Assembly: GCF_014279595.1 (NCBI RefSeq)
Contig: NZ_CP047943.1
Location: forward strand, 372,001 to 436,000
Reading direction: 5' to 3'
DNA: 64,000 nt
Source of the DNA: Synechococcus sp. RS9909
GTDB taxonomy: Bacteria; Cyanobacteriota; Cyanobacteriia; PCC-6307; Cyanobiaceae
The notes under the pieces were generated by a model. It did no database searches. It was not told where the DNA came from and saw only the letters and a list, made by a program, of their open reading frames with translations. The position numbers and the translations under genes were made by a program. This document shows positions 52,243-61,384 of the stretch, piece after piece (the first letter of the stretch is position 1; every line of letters begins with the position of its first letter).

Positions 52243-52851
52243 ATGACCGCCAGCCTCAGTTCGAGCCATCGCCCCCTGGACCCGCGCAGCGCCGAGCGCC
52301 GGGCCCTTGAGCGTGCTGGTCTGCGGCCGTTGCCCCCTGTGCCGCCGCGGCCACCCCTGCATCTGGTGGCACCGGAGGGTCAGTTGCAGGTGCATACGGC
52401 TCCCTATCGTGGCAGTTTTTCCACAGTGTTCAGCCAGGCGCTGCGCGCCGCCGGTCTTGGCAGCCGGGTGATGGTGGTGCAGTTCCTCAAAGGGGGCGTC
52501 GACCAGGGGCCAGAGCGTCGCCTCAGCCTCTGCGGACGGCTGGATTGGTTGCGTCCAGCCGTGCCTGGTTGTCTGGGTGAGCCGGCTGAGGGGCAGCCGC
52601 CTGCGGTGAACGATGCGGTGGAAGCGCTCTGGCAGGTGTGTCGCGACAGCCTGCTGGCGGGCGAGTTGGATCAGCTCGTGCTTGATGAGCTGGGTCTGGC
52701 GATTGCGCTCGGCTACCTGAACGAGGAGGATGTGCAGGCTGCGCTGCAGCGCCGTCCGGGTTCGGTGGATGTGATTGTCACCGGCCCGGCAATCCCCGAG
52801 TTTCTGATGGGGCTGGCTGATCAGGTCACGGAACTGCGCCGAGGCTTCTGA
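52243..52851 (+). CDS. CobO/BtuR-like protein with degenerate P-loop
   Basis: This 202-aa protein matches cob(I)alamin adenosyltransferases of the CobO type in [23 protein letters not shown] and in the later [16 protein letters not shown] and [17 protein letters not shown]. However, the nucleotide-binding loop, normally GxGKGKTT, reads APYRGSFST, with no Gly-Lys-Thr. Its first 50 residues are a Pro/Arg-rich head. Adenosylation is therefore doubtful; it may have another role in corrinoid handling. It is coupled to dcd by a one-base stop/start overlap (TGATG). Start set at ATG 52243; a GTG lies at 52234. Confidence 0.8.
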   Translation: MTASLSSSHRPLDPRSAERRALERAGLRPLPPVPPRPPLHLVAPEGQLQVHTAPYRGSFSTVFSQALRAAGLGSRVMVVQFLKGGVDQGPERRLSLCGRLDWLRPAVPGCLGEPAEGQPPAVNDAVEALWQVCRDSLLAGELDQLVLDELGLAIALGYLNEEDVQAALQRRPGSVDVIVTGPAIPEFLMGLADQVTELRRGF

Positions 52852-53444
52852 TGCTCAAGAACGATCGCTGGATCACCGAACAGGCGCAGGCCGGCATGCT
52901 GGAGCCTTTCCAGGCGGGGCTGGTCCGTCATCTGGAGCCGGATCAGCAGCAGCGCCCGGTGCTCAGCTTCGGATGCTCGTCGTATGGCTACGACCTGCGC
53001 CTGTCGCCGCAGGAATTCCTGATCTTCAAGCACGTGCCGGGCACGGTGATGAACCCGAAGCGGTTCAATCCCGCCAACCTGGAGCCCACGGAGCTCCATC
53101 ACGATGCCGATGGCGATTACTTCATCCTTCCGGCCCACTCCTATGGCTTGGGTGTGGCCCTGGAAAAGATGAAGGTGCCCGCGAACATCACGGTGATTTG
53201 CCTCGGCAAAAGCACCTATGCCCGCCTGGGCATCATCGTCAATACCACGCCAGCGGAAGCGAGCTGGGAAGGACACCTCACTCTGGAATTCAGCAACAGC
53301 TCCGGTGCTGACTGCCGTATTTATGCCAATGAAGGTATCTGTCAGCTGCTCTTCTTCGAGGGGGATCCCTGCGACACCACCTACAGCGACCGCCAAGGCA
53401 AATACCAGCATCAACCGGAACGGGTGACGCTGGCAAAGGTGTGA
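52851..53444 (+). CDS. dcd: dCTP deaminase
   Basis: This 197-aa enzyme deaminates dCTP to dUTP, feeding dTMP synthesis. It begins [20 protein letters not shown] and has SFGCSSYGYDLRLSPQEF, a LGKSTYARLGIIVNTTPAEA core with the substrate-binding Arg and catalytic Glu region, and ICQLLFFEGD. It is complete. It converges with thyX, one base between stops, and is coupled to the CobO-like gene. dcd and thyX together make the dUMP-to-dTMP route. Confidence 0.96.
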   Translation: MLKNDRWITEQAQAGMLEPFQAGLVRHLEPDQQQRPVLSFGCSSYGYDLRLSPQEFLIFKHVPGTVMNPKRFNPANLEPTELHHDADGDYFILPAHSYGLGVALEKMKVPANITVICLGKSTYARLGIIVNTTPAEASWEGHLTLEFSNSSGADCRIYANEGICQLLFFEGDPCDTTYSDRQGKYQHQPERVTLAKV

Positions 53445-53445
53445 T

Positions 53446-54171
53446 CTAAGGCGCCAGCTTTGCCTTATGCAAGCGGCTCTTTTCGTACCAAGTGGCGAAT
53501 TCCGGTGCCCACTGCTGCAGGTGGGGCCAGAGCAGATCGCAGAGTTCGCGAATCTCTTGCTGAGCATCGAGTTTGGCGCGTAGATCCATGAAGTGCAGAA
53601 AGGCCCGCAAGCTGAAGCTCACCACGAAGTGCTGGCGGTAATCGAAGGGCAGGATGCCGCGGGCATGTTCTTCAGCGAAGCCGGCGGCGAGCAGGTCGCG
53701 ATAGCGCGCCGCCGCCGCGCGGCAGAGGGCGAGATCCTTGCTGCGCTCTGCGGCGGTGTAGGCATACTTCTTGCCCTGGCGGTCGCTGTACTGGCCCTCT
53801 GGGCGCAGGTAGAACACCTCCTCGAGATCGATGTCGCCGTTCGCGGCCCGGCAGATTCTCTCGCCGGTGTAGCGCATCGATTGCACATCAAAGCTCACGC
53901 CCACCCGATGGGTGCGGGCCTGCTGCATCACCGAATGGGGAAACCAGCCCACGTTGAGCACGATCTGGGCATGCTCCAGCGGACCGTAATGGCCACGCTC
54001 ACCCGCCAGGAGCCGTTTCACGCAGATTTCACCGGCCCGGGTTTCATCCGGCCAGTTGTCGCGATCAGCGGCCACGAAGCCCTCGCTGTAGTCCTGATGC
54101 ATGCCGGCATACACGCACTGCTGCGGGTTGGGGGTGGCAGCAATCAGATCGACGCGGAAGCGGGAATCCAT
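53446..54171 (-). CDS. thyX: flavin-dependent thymidylate synthase
   Basis: This 241-aa ThyX makes dTMP from dUMP with methylene-folate and FAD. The substrate motif, usually RHRxxSxNExSxR, appears as QARTHRVGVSFDVQSMRYTG, the variant form of picocyanobacterial enzymes, with the same Arg/Ser/Arg anchors. HYGPLEHAQIVLNV and RQHFVVSFSLRAFLHFMDLR carry the other binding residues. The gene is solitary on the minus strand, ending against dcd. Confidence 0.95.
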   Translation of the reverse strand: MDSRFRVDLIAATPNPQQCVYAGMHQDYSEGFVAADRDNWPDETRAGEICVKRLLAGERGHYGPLEHAQIVLNVGWFPHSVMQQARTHRVGVSFDVQSMRYTGERICRAANGDIDLEEVFYLRPEGQYSDRQGKKYAYTAAERSKDLALCRAAAARYRDLLAAGFAEEHARGILPFDYRQHFVVSFSLRAFLHFMDLRAKLDAQQEIRELCDLLWPHLQQWAPEFATWYEKSRLHKAKLAP

Positions 54172-54194
54172 GGGTGTTCTGGGCGTGATGGCAT

Positions 54195-54752
54195 TCAGCC
54201 GTGGCTGCGCGGACCGACGCCGGAGGGCGCCGGTGTGGCCACAGTCGCAGGCGTCAGTGGGGTGGTGTCGCCGACACCGGCCAGCTGTGGCAGCGGGCTG
54301 TTGTCGATCAGGGCCTCACTCAAGGCTTCCAGTTCCGTCTGGGAGCGGCGGCCGAGCGAACGGCCGCGCGGCTGGCCTTCCGCATCAAAGAGGTTGAGCT
54401 GGGGAATCCCGTTCACGTCGTAGCGATCGATCAGGTCCTGCCAGCGGGGGTTGTCGACGTTCACCAGCACCACATTGAGCTGGTCGCGATACCGCTGCTC
54501 ATTGGCGAGCATCGCCGGTGCCATCTCCCGGCACACCTCGCACCAGTCGGCATAGAACTCCAGCAGGGTCGGTCGACCGCTCGTCAGGGCCTGCTCCGGC
54601 AGCAGCGATCGGCGCGCCAGCTGGTCCAAGGGACTTTCCGCCGTCAGGCCTCCGCGCAGAAGAAATAACAGCCCCGCCAGCACCAGGGCACAGGCCAGCA
54701 GCAGCACTTTCTGCACGGTGCTGAGGCTGGTGGGGGCAGCGCTGCCACTCAT
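54195..54752 (-). CDS. txlA: membrane-anchored thioredoxin-like protein (TxlA/HCF164 type)
   Basis: This 185-aa protein has an N-terminal membrane anchor (about 13-33) and a thioredoxin domain facing the lumen or periplasm with the redox motif W70-C71-E-V-C74 and a later GIPQLNLFDAEGQPRG containing the cis-Pro. This is the TxlA/HCF164 layout; HCF164 helps cytochrome b6f assembly by reducing apocytochromes. The start is ATG 54752, giving MSGSAAPTSL. A variable Pro-rich tail ends it. It lies 23 bases before thyX on the same strand. Confidence 0.9.
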   Translation of the reverse strand: MSGSAAPTSLSTVQKVLLLACALVLAGLLFLLRGGLTAESPLDQLARRSLLPEQALTSGRPTLLEFYADWCEVCREMAPAMLANEQRYRDQLNVVLVNVDNPRWQDLIDRYDVNGIPQLNLFDAEGQPRGRSLGRRSQTELEALSEALIDNSPLPQLAGVGDTTPLTPATVATPAPSGVGPRSHG

Positions 54753-54865
54753 GCCGGACGATCGCGATCGCGGCGACACTCTGGCAGGCCCATGCCGCCA
54801 GCGCCCGGTCGGCTCCCCCGCTACTTTGGGCACGGCTTTCAGGGCTCTGCCGGCATCGCGCATTG

Positions 54866-55366
54866 ATGGCTCTGCTGCGTTTCCTCGTCTTGCCCTTCCG
54901 CGCCCCGCTCGTGCTGGTGCTGTTTGTGGTGGCGGTTCTGCTCGGTCATCACTGGACGATCTTTCAGCAGGAACTGATGCAATCCCGCGGCATCGACCCC
55001 CAAATCTTCTGGACTGTGGAGGTGGTGCAGGCTCTGCTGGTGGTGGTGATCTGCACCATGCCCGACCTGCTGCTGCGCCAGATCTCGATGCTGATGGCCT
55101 CCAGTCGGGTGATCAGCCTCGTGGTGACGTTGCTGCTGGTGATCACCGGTGGCTTGTATGTGCTGCAGCTCAGCCTTCTCTCGGACGTGTTGATCCTTTC
55201 CTCGGCCGTGCTGCTGGCCCGGCTCGATCTCACCCGCATCAAGGTGGTGCCGCCTCCCTTCGTGGCGGCCAGCTGGCTGGCGTTGATCGTGCTCGGTGGG
55301 ATCTGGCTGGGGCATGCCCTCCCCAATCCGTTTGACGCCGCCGCCCTGGGACGTTGGCTCACTTGA
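54866..55366 (+). CDS. conserved membrane protein, four helices
   Basis: This 166-aa protein is almost entirely hydrophobic, with helices about 5-28, 45-68, 78-120 (two) and 130-152. Recognisable segments are RAPLVLVLFVVAVLLGHHW and VQALLVVVICTMPDLLLRQ. I know of no family function; it looks like a picocyanobacterial conserved protein. The ATG at 54866 follows a TTG. It is divergent from txlA and its last eight bases overlap the convergent transglycosylase gene. Confidence 0.75.
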   Translation: MALLRFLVLPFRAPLVLVLFVVAVLLGHHWTIFQQELMQSRGIDPQIFWTVEVVQALLVVVICTMPDLLLRQISMLMASSRVISLVVTLLLVITGGLYVLQLSLLSDVLILSSAVLLARLDLTRIKVVPPPFVAASWLALIVLGGIWLGHALPNPFDAAALGRWLT

Positions 55367-57365
55367 GCGGCGGACACACCAGCCCCTGAGGATTTAGATA
55401 GGCCCAGAGATTGCCCAACACCTTTTTGGTGTAGAGGCGGGTTTCCGGATAGGGAATGCGCTCCACCCAGAGTTCGGGGTCGCTCTGCAGCTCGGGCGAT
55501 TGCCACGACCCAGCGGCACCGGGGCCGGCGTTGTAACTGGCGATCGCCAGCCAGGGGTTGCCGTTCCACTGCCGCAGCAGCCATGCCAGGTAGCGGCTGC
55601 CAAGGCGTGCATTGAGCTCCGGTTGCTCGAGGTCGTCGCGGTTGAGGGTGCGGCCAGCCACTTCATTTGCCGTCGCCGGCATCAGTTGCATCAGCCCCAC
55701 GGCGCCCACCGGTGAAGCCACTGCCGCTGAGAAGCGCGATTCCTGTTTGGCGATCGCCAGGGGGAGCTCGCTGCGAATGCCGGCAGCCTCGCTGGCCTCC
55801 GCAAAACTGGCTTCATACCGCCTCGGGTGCTGACTGCGATGCAGGCGCTCGCGCGTCGGGCAGTCGTCATCCACCAGCCGCAGGCTTGAACGCCAAAGAC
55901 GGTCCAGGCCGTTCCAGCTGTCACCACGGGCCAGCCGCAGCTGGCCCTCCACCAGGCCTTCGGCAGGGGCCTCGGCTTCAGGGTGCCGGCTCCGCCAGGT
56001 CTCCCAGGCGGCTTTGGTCAATCCCAGCCGCCACAGGGTGTCAACCTCCGCATCGCCACTGTTCAGGGGGTCCCAGCCGGACGCTTCGGGCTGGGGAGCA
56101 GTGCTGGCCTCGGGAAAAGGTTGCAGCAGCGATGGCAGCCGGGTGCCCTTGAGGCGGCTGGCGGCTCGCCAGGTGTAATAGCCGGGAGGGTGCTCCTTGA
56201 TCAGGCGTTGCCAGATCGCCTCGGCCTCCGAGCGCTGGTCTTGTTTGGCGTTTGCCAGTCCCAGCCAGAATTGCTGGCGTGCCGCCAGGGGCTCGGGCAG
56301 GTTGGAGGCTGGAATGGCGCCGAGCCAGTGCGCCGCCGCTCGCCACTGCCCCTTGAGCAGGGCCTCCCGGGCCAGGTCCCATTGCAGTTGCCAGCTGGCC
56401 GGGGCTGCGGGCCAGCGTTGCAGCACGGCCTCGGCATCCTGACGTTGCCCCAGGCGCACCTCCGCGGCCGCCACATCAGCGGAGCGGTTGCGGACGGGTT
56501 GGGGGATGGCGGCCAGCAGGGCCGGATCAGGCTTGAGGGGGGCGCTGATCTGTGCGGCCGCCTCGAGGGCCAGGGTCTCCCCCTTACCTCCAGCGGTGGC
56601 TTCTGGCCGTTGGGTGAGCTGCAACAGCAGCGCCTGCCCCTGGGCGCGTTGGCCAGCGTGGCCATTGAGCAGGGCTGTGCCGATCGCCAGCATCGTGGCG
56701 GGTTCTGGCGTTGCCCCCTGCAAACACCGGAGAGCAGCGGCGCCATCGCCCCGTGCCGCCAGGGCTCTGGCGAGGATGTTGCGGCCTGCGGCGGAGGGTG
56801 CGGGCCCGGCTTCGCGATCACAGGCTGCCCGGATCAGAGGGCCTGCCCCCGGATGGTTCGGGCCCCAGCGGGCGAGGTGGAGCCCATCGCCATCGCGCAC
56901 GGCGCTGTCGAGAGCGGCGGGGTGGGCCGGCTGCTGCTGCCGCAGTTGTTGCTGCAGGTCTGGGTCGCCGGCGCTCAGGTGATACCGGGCATCGGCGCTG
57001 GCGGCGCTGCCCGGAAAGCGGCGCAGCAGATCGCGCCAGTGGGCGGCGGCCTTCTGCCGTTGTCCGAGTGCAGCGGCCGTGTCCGCCTGACGTTGCACGC
57101 TCACGGCGGCCAGGTCGCTGCGGCCCCAGCCCTGCCCCGCCAGCAGTCGCTGCCTGGTCGCGGCGTCGTCTGTCCTGTGGCTCAGGGAGAGGGCGGCCTC
57201 GCGGCGCTGCTCAGGGTCGGTGGACCAGCGGTAGTGCCGCCAGAGGGTTCCTGGGCTTGTGGAGGGGTTGATCTGGGTTTGGCGCTGCCGCAGCAGGGGC
57301 TGGCCCACGACGATCAGCGCCAGGCTGGCGATGGCGGTGCCGCCGATCAGGATCAGACCACGCAT
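55359..57365 (-). CDS. soluble lytic murein transglycosylase
   Basis: This 668-aa exported enzyme starts with an N-terminal signal anchor (MRGLILIGGTAIASLALIVV). A long superhelical region of TPR-like helices (about 80-480) follows, then the C-terminal SLT domain with the catalytic Glu in LPLAIAKQESRFSAAVAS, then GAVGLMQLMPATANEVAG and AIASYNAGPGAAGSW. It cleaves peptidoglycan glycan strands to anhydromuropeptides. The start was chosen at ATG 57365, which places the signal at the N-terminus. It resembles Slt70 in architecture. Confidence 0.92.
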   Translation of the reverse strand: MRGLILIGGTAIASLALIVVGQPLLRQRQTQINPSTSPGTLWRHYRWSTDPEQRREAALSLSHRTDDAATRQRLLAGQGWGRSDLAAVSVQRQADTAAALGQRQKAAAHWRDLLRRFPGSAASADARYHLSAGDPDLQQQLRQQQPAHPAALDSAVRDGDGLHLARWGPNHPGAGPLIRAACDREAGPAPSAAGRNILARALAARGDGAAALRCLQGATPEPATMLAIGTALLNGHAGQRAQGQALLLQLTQRPEATAGGKGETLALEAAAQISAPLKPDPALLAAIPQPVRNRSADVAAAEVRLGQRQDAEAVLQRWPAAPASWQLQWDLAREALLKGQWRAAAHWLGAIPASNLPEPLAARQQFWLGLANAKQDQRSEAEAIWQRLIKEHPPGYYTWRAASRLKGTRLPSLLQPFPEASTAPQPEASGWDPLNSGDAEVDTLWRLGLTKAAWETWRSRHPEAEAPAEGLVEGQLRLARGDSWNGLDRLWRSSLRLVDDDCPTRERLHRSQHPRRYEASFAEASEAAGIRSELPLAIAKQESRFSAAVASPVGAVGLMQLMPATANEVAGRTLNRDDLEQPELNARLGSRYLAWLLRQWNGNPWLAIASYNAGPGAAGSWQSPELQSDPELWVERIPYPETRLYTKKVLGNLWAYLNPQGLVCPPLK

Positions 57366-57431
57366 CGGAGAGCACGCATCGGGCAGGCCGGAGCCTCTGA
57401 CAGCTGGCATTCTGGGCGCAGTCGGCAGCAG

Positions 57432-57641
57432 ATGGTGATGGCGAGCGAGCCGCGCTGGCAGCGTCCGGGGCAGTCGCAACGGCGTCGCTGCGGCCTGGCC
57501 TGGTTGCTGTTGCTTCTTGTGTGGGGAGGTCGCTGGCTGTGGCCGCTGTTGTGGATCCCGGGCTGGCTGGTGTTGGTGGTGGCCCTCTGGGCCCTGCTGG
57601 AGTTGGTGCTGCTGTTGTTGGCACCGCGGCGCTGGCGCTGA
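57432..57641 (+). CDS. small hydrophobic membrane protein
   Basis: A 69-aa (or 67-aa from ATG 57438) frame begins with a basic head (RWQRPGQSQRRR) and then two hydrophobic helices, GLAWLLLLLVWGGRWLWPLL and IPGWLVLVVALWALLELVLL. Composition follows the positive-inside pattern, which chance frames rarely do. It lies between the divergent transglycosylase and glmM, 53 bases before the latter. I recognise no family. A similar hydrophobic short gene beside glmM would support it. Confidence 0.55.
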   Translation: MVMASEPRWQRPGQSQRRRCGLAWLLLLLVWGGRWLWPLLWIPGWLVLVVALWALLELVLLLLAPRRWR

Positions 57642-57694
57642 GACAGGGCCGCATCGCCCGCGGCCCGTAACCTTGGTTGCCTTCCAACGCCCCC

Positions 57695-59095
57695 ATGGTC
57701 GAGACCGCCATTCCGCCCCTGGGATTGCCCCACGCGCCGGCGCAGGCCAGCTTCGGCACCGATGGCCTGCGCGGCCGGGTGGGCACCACGATCACGCCGG
57801 CTCTGGCGCTGCAGGTGGGCTACTGGTGCGGCCGGGTGCTGCCCAAGGCGGGCCCGGTGCTGATCGGCATGGATTCGCGCAGCAGCGGCGCCATGATCGT
57901 GGCGGCGTTGACCGCAGGGCTCACCGCTGCAGGGCGGGAGGTGTGGACGCTCGGGCTCTGCGCCACTCCGGCGGTGCCAGGGCTGATCCGTCGCACTGGC
58001 GCCGCCGGTGGCTTGATGGTATCGGCGAGCCACAACCCGCCCCACGACAACGGCATCAAGGTGTTCGGGGCCGATGGCAGCAAGTTGCGCAGTGAGCTGC
58101 AGCAGGCGATCGAGGCCGGGCTCCATGGAGAAACAGGCGTGGGTGCCATCGGTGAGGGATCCCAGGGCTGTGGCCCCGCCCATCACCGCCCCGACCTGCT
58201 GATCCATTACCGCGATGCTCTGCTGGCGAGCGTGCCCGATCAGCGGCTGGATGGGGTGCCGATCGTGCTCGACCTCTGCTGGGGATCGGCGACCGCCTGC
58301 GGCGCCAACGTGTTTACCAGCCTCGGGGCTGATCTCACCGTCTTGCATGGCGAGCCCGATGGTGCCCGCATCAATGTGAACTGCGGCTCCACCCACCTGG
58401 AGCCCCTGCGCCATGCCGTGCTGGAGCGGGGTGCTGCGATGGGGTTCGCTTTTGACGGCGACGCCGATCGAATGCTCGCGGTGGATGGTCGCGGTCGGGT
58501 CGTGGATGGCGACCACGTGCTCTATCTCTGGGGATCGGCGCTGCAGGAGGCTCGGGCCCTGCCCGAGCAGCGGCTGGTGGCCACGGTGATGTCAAACCTG
58601 GGATTTGAGCGGGCCTGGCAGGCGCGCGGTGGCGTGCTGGAGCGCACGCCCGTGGGCGATCAGCACGTGCATGCCGCCATGGTCAGCAGTGGGGCCGGCC
58701 TCGGGGGTGAGCAGTCGGGACACATCCTCTCGGCGGCCCATGGACTGTCGGGCGATGGCGTGCTCACCGCCCTGCAGCTCGCCACCCTGTGCCAGGAGCG
58801 CCAGCTCAGCCTCGCCGACTGGCGCGATCGGAGTTTTCAGGCCTATCCGCAGAAGCTGGTGAATGTGCGCGTGCCCGATCGGGCCCGGCGTCAAGGCTGG
58901 GCGGCGTGCGCTCCGCTGGCTGATCTGGTGCAGCAGGCGGAAGCGACCATGGCCGACAACGGCCGGGTGCTCGTGCGGTCCAGCGGCACCGAACCGCTGC
59001 TGCGGGTGATGGTGGAGGCCTCGGAGCTGGCGATGGTGGAGCACTGGACCAGCCGCCTGGCCCAGTGCGCCGATCAGCACCTCAACGCGGCCTGA
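57695..59095 (+). CDS. glmM: phosphoglucosamine mutase
   Basis: This 466-aa enzyme converts GlcN-6-P to GlcN-1-P for UDP-GlcNAc, peptidoglycan and lipopolysaccharide. Landmarks are SFGTDGLRGRVGTTITPAL, the phosphoserine loop GLMVSASHNPPHDNGIKVF, the metal loop FAFDGDADRMLAVDGRG, and the C-terminal phosphate-binding RSSGTEPLLRVMVE. Start at ATG 57695. It converges with the GlcNAc-kinase-like gene and overlaps it by 14 bases. Confidence 0.96.
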   Translation: MVETAIPPLGLPHAPAQASFGTDGLRGRVGTTITPALALQVGYWCGRVLPKAGPVLIGMDSRSSGAMIVAALTAGLTAAGREVWTLGLCATPAVPGLIRRTGAAGGLMVSASHNPPHDNGIKVFGADGSKLRSELQQAIEAGLHGETGVGAIGEGSQGCGPAHHRPDLLIHYRDALLASVPDQRLDGVPIVLDLCWGSATACGANVFTSLGADLTVLHGEPDGARINVNCGSTHLEPLRHAVLERGAAMGFAFDGDADRMLAVDGRGRVVDGDHVLYLWGSALQEARALPEQRLVATVMSNLGFERAWQARGGVLERTPVGDQHVHAAMVSSGAGLGGEQSGHILSAAHGLSGDGVLTALQLATLCQERQLSLADWRDRSFQAYPQKLVNVRVPDRARRQGWAACAPLADLVQQAEATMADNGRVLVRSSGTEPLLRVMVEASELAMVEHWTSRLAQCADQHLNAA

Positions 59096-60059
59096 GCAGG
59101 CGCTCCGCCAGGGTGAGGGCGCCGGCGCAGGCGTCGGCTTGACCCGCTTGCCAGTGCCAGTGGCGCAAGCGAGCCTGGAGGGCCCGTTCCACCGCCTCGC
59201 GAAACAGGGGCAGATGCTCCAGCGCCCCGCCCCGAGGACTGATCGCCACGGTGGCGAGAGAGAGGCGGTTGGCGACGGCGGTCACCGCCTCCGCCAGGGC
59301 GTCGGCCGAGCGCTGCAGGATCGCTGCGGCGTCGGGATCGCCTGCAGCGGCGGCGTCCTGCACCAGCGGCGCCAGCTGGGCCAGGGCCGGCACACTCCGC
59401 TCCGGACGCACCACCAGGGCCTTGATCTCCGCCGCACCGCTGCATTGGAGGGCGTGCCAGAGCTGTTGCCGCAGCGGCCTGTCCGGCAGGCGGCCATCGG
59501 CCATCCGCAGCGTCAGCTGCAGGCCCTGCTGCCCCAGATCGAAGGCCCCACCGGCCCCATCCAGCATCCAGCCCCAGCCACCGCTGCGCGCCTCCTCGCC
59601 CTGGCGGTTCCGGCCCAGGCAGATCATGCCGGTGCCGCTGATGAGCACGATCCCCGCCGCATCAGGAAAAGCGCCGTGGAGTGCCGTGCGTTCATCCCCG
59701 GTCGCCAGGCAGCGGTGCGGCGGCAGCGTCAGTTCCGCCGCCATCAGCTCCTGGGCGCGGGTCTGCAGGGCCGTGCCCTGCTCCAGGCCACTGGCGCCGA
59801 TCGCGGCTGCTGTCAGCGCGGTCTTGGTGGCGATCGACCCGGGCGCTTCCGCCTCAGCCGCCGCCCAGGCGGCGTTAAGGCTGCTGCGCAGGGCGGCCCG
59901 GAAGCGGTCCTCGCCACCCTCAGCGTCCAGATGCGACACGGGGGAGCCACGCCCTTCGGCGAAGTCCTGCCAGAGGTTGCTGCGGCTGTCCCAGCGGCGG
60001 AGCCGGCAGCGGCAGGAGGTCTGGCCGGCATCGAAGCCCGCCAAAAACAGGGGACTCAT
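59082..60059 (-). CDS. BadF/BadG-family ATPase, N-acetylglucosamine-kinase-like
   Basis: This 325-aa ASKHA-fold kinase has a phosphate-1 loop LAGFDAGQTSCRCRL, a GVDAG-like second part GIVLISGTGMICLGRNRQG, and an adenosine-side GGWGWMLDGAGGAFDLG. This is the pattern of GlcNAc kinases rather than of the reductase activators, which carry Fe-S cysteines. It likely phosphorylates an amino sugar recovered from the wall, fitting its neighbour glmM and the transglycosylase. Its start overlaps the ictB stop by four bases, so it is downstream in that operon. Confidence 0.85.
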   Translation of the reverse strand: MSPLFLAGFDAGQTSCRCRLRRWDSRSNLWQDFAEGRGSPVSHLDAEGGEDRFRAALRSSLNAAWAAAEAEAPGSIATKTALTAAAIGASGLEQGTALQTRAQELMAAELTLPPHRCLATGDERTALHGAFPDAAGIVLISGTGMICLGRNRQGEEARSGGWGWMLDGAGGAFDLGQQGLQLTLRMADGRLPDRPLRQQLWHALQCSGAAEIKALVVRPERSVPALAQLAPLVQDAAAAGDPDAAAILQRSADALAEAVTAVANRLSLATVAISPRGGALEHLPLFREAVERALQARLRHWHWQAGQADACAGALTLAERLLRPR

Positions 60060-61384
60060 CCGTCGCTGGGCTCCGCCGCTGGATCAGTGGCTGGGCTGAG
60101 GGGCTGCGCCAGGCTCGCCAGGCAGAACCAACCGATGATCTGCACCTCCGGCCGGAAGAAGATCGTGTCGGTGGCACCCTGCACCAGCAGGCCGACGATC
60201 GCGGCGAGGCAGGCCAGTCGGGGCAGGCTGAAGGCGCCGCGCTCGCGCAGACCGGCCAGACCTTGCCGCAGGCTGCACCAGGCGAGTCCGAGACAGGCAA
60301 TCAGACCGGGAACGCCCGTTTCCACCAGGATCTCCAAGGGCACGGAGTAGGCACTGAGGGCATTGAATTTGGGCTGCTGATACAGCGGATAGATGCTGTT
60401 GAAGGCGGCATTGCCCGGGCCGATGCCGATCCAGGGCCTGTCTTGAATCATCTCGAGTGCGGCCAGCCACACGTTGATGCGGAAGTTGTTGGAGCTGTCG
60501 CCTCGCCCCGCCAGCAGGCTGGCCACCCGGGTGCGGATCGGTTCGATCTGGGTGGCTGCGATGGCAAGAGCCAGTCCGGCCAGCACGAGCAGGGCAAGGG
60601 GCAGAAGCCTTCGCCAGAGGGGCGGCCAGTCGCGGATCGCCCGCAGCAGCAGAAGCAGCACGAACAGCCCAAGTGCGGCGAGCATGCCCAGCCAGCCGCC
60701 GCGGCTGTAACTGAACAGGGTGGCGGCAGCACCGAGGGCCAGGGCCATGCCCGCGAACAGTCGCTGACCCCATCCCCGCCAGCGCAGCAGGGCCGCGAGG
60801 GCCAGGGGCAGGATCGGCACCAGATAGCCCGCCAGCAGGTTGGGATTGCCGAGGGGGCCGTAGATCCGGATCGTGCCTTCGGCTACCGAGTTGGGATCGG
60901 CCCAGCGGGCCAGTTCTTCCGTGGGGCCGTAGAGCTGACGCAGCGCGAACACGCTGGTGGCCAGTTCGCCCGCCAGCAGGGCGGCGGCGAGGCGATCCCA
61001 CCAGAGGGGGTGTGCCGCCAGTAACCGTTGCATCAGGGCGTAGACGCCGAGGTAACTGACCAGCTTGGCCAGGCCTTTGGCGGCGGCCAGGGGCACCGGC
61101 GACAGCCCGGTGGCCAGGACGGCGATGGCCAGAAAGAGCAGCAGCCAGAGGTTGATGGCACCGAGGCGACCCGGCGGCTGGGTGGTGCTCCAGAGAAGCC
61201 AGAGCGCTCCTGCGGCCAGGATTACCAGGCCGAGCCCGGTGCGACTGATCCACGGCAGTCCGGCGAGCAGTGCGATCAGAATCCAGCCGGCCCAGAGGCT
61301 GAGCCGTTGTTGCAGCCCTGGCGGGCTGGCCAGCAGGCCCTGCCAGCGCAGGAGCCAGGGGGTGGGGGCCGAAGCCTCAGCCAT
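60056..61384 (-). CDS. ictB: IctB, O-antigen-ligase-family membrane protein
   Basis: This 442-aa protein has about ten membrane helices and a Wzy/WaaL-type loop with [38 protein letters not shown] and [16 protein letters not shown]. IctB was first proposed as a bicarbonate transporter in Synechococcus; its sequence family is that of O-antigen ligases, so the true role is disputed. The [16 protein letters not shown] part is typical of cyanobacterial IctB. Start at ATG 61384. It overlaps the end of trmB by eight bases. Confidence 0.9.
   Translation of the reverse strand: MAEASAPTPWLLRWQGLLASPPGLQQRLSLWAGWILIALLAGLPWISRTGLGLVILAAGALWLLWSTTQPPGRLGAINLWLLLFLAIAVLATGLSPVPLAAAKGLAKLVSYLGVYALMQRLLAAHPLWWDRLAAALLAGELATSVFALRQLYGPTEELARWADPNSVAEGTIRIYGPLGNPNLLAGYLVPILPLALAALLRWRGWGQRLFAGMALALGAAATLFSYSRGGWLGMLAALGLFVLLLLLRAIRDWPPLWRRLLPLALLVLAGLALAIAATQIEPIRTRVASLLAGRGDSSNNFRINVWLAALEMIQDRPWIGIGPGNAAFNSIYPLYQQPKFNALSAYSVPLEILVETGVPGLIACLGLAWCSLRQGLAGLRERGAFSLPRLACLAAIVGLLVQGATDTIFFRPEVQIIGWFCLASLAQPLSPATDPAAEPSDG

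Noticed and set aside
55983-57641. A 552-codon open frame across the transglycosylase
   Set aside because: Only its last about 69 codons (57432-57641) lie outside the transglycosylase gene and look like a protein. The rest is antisense to a well-supported gene.
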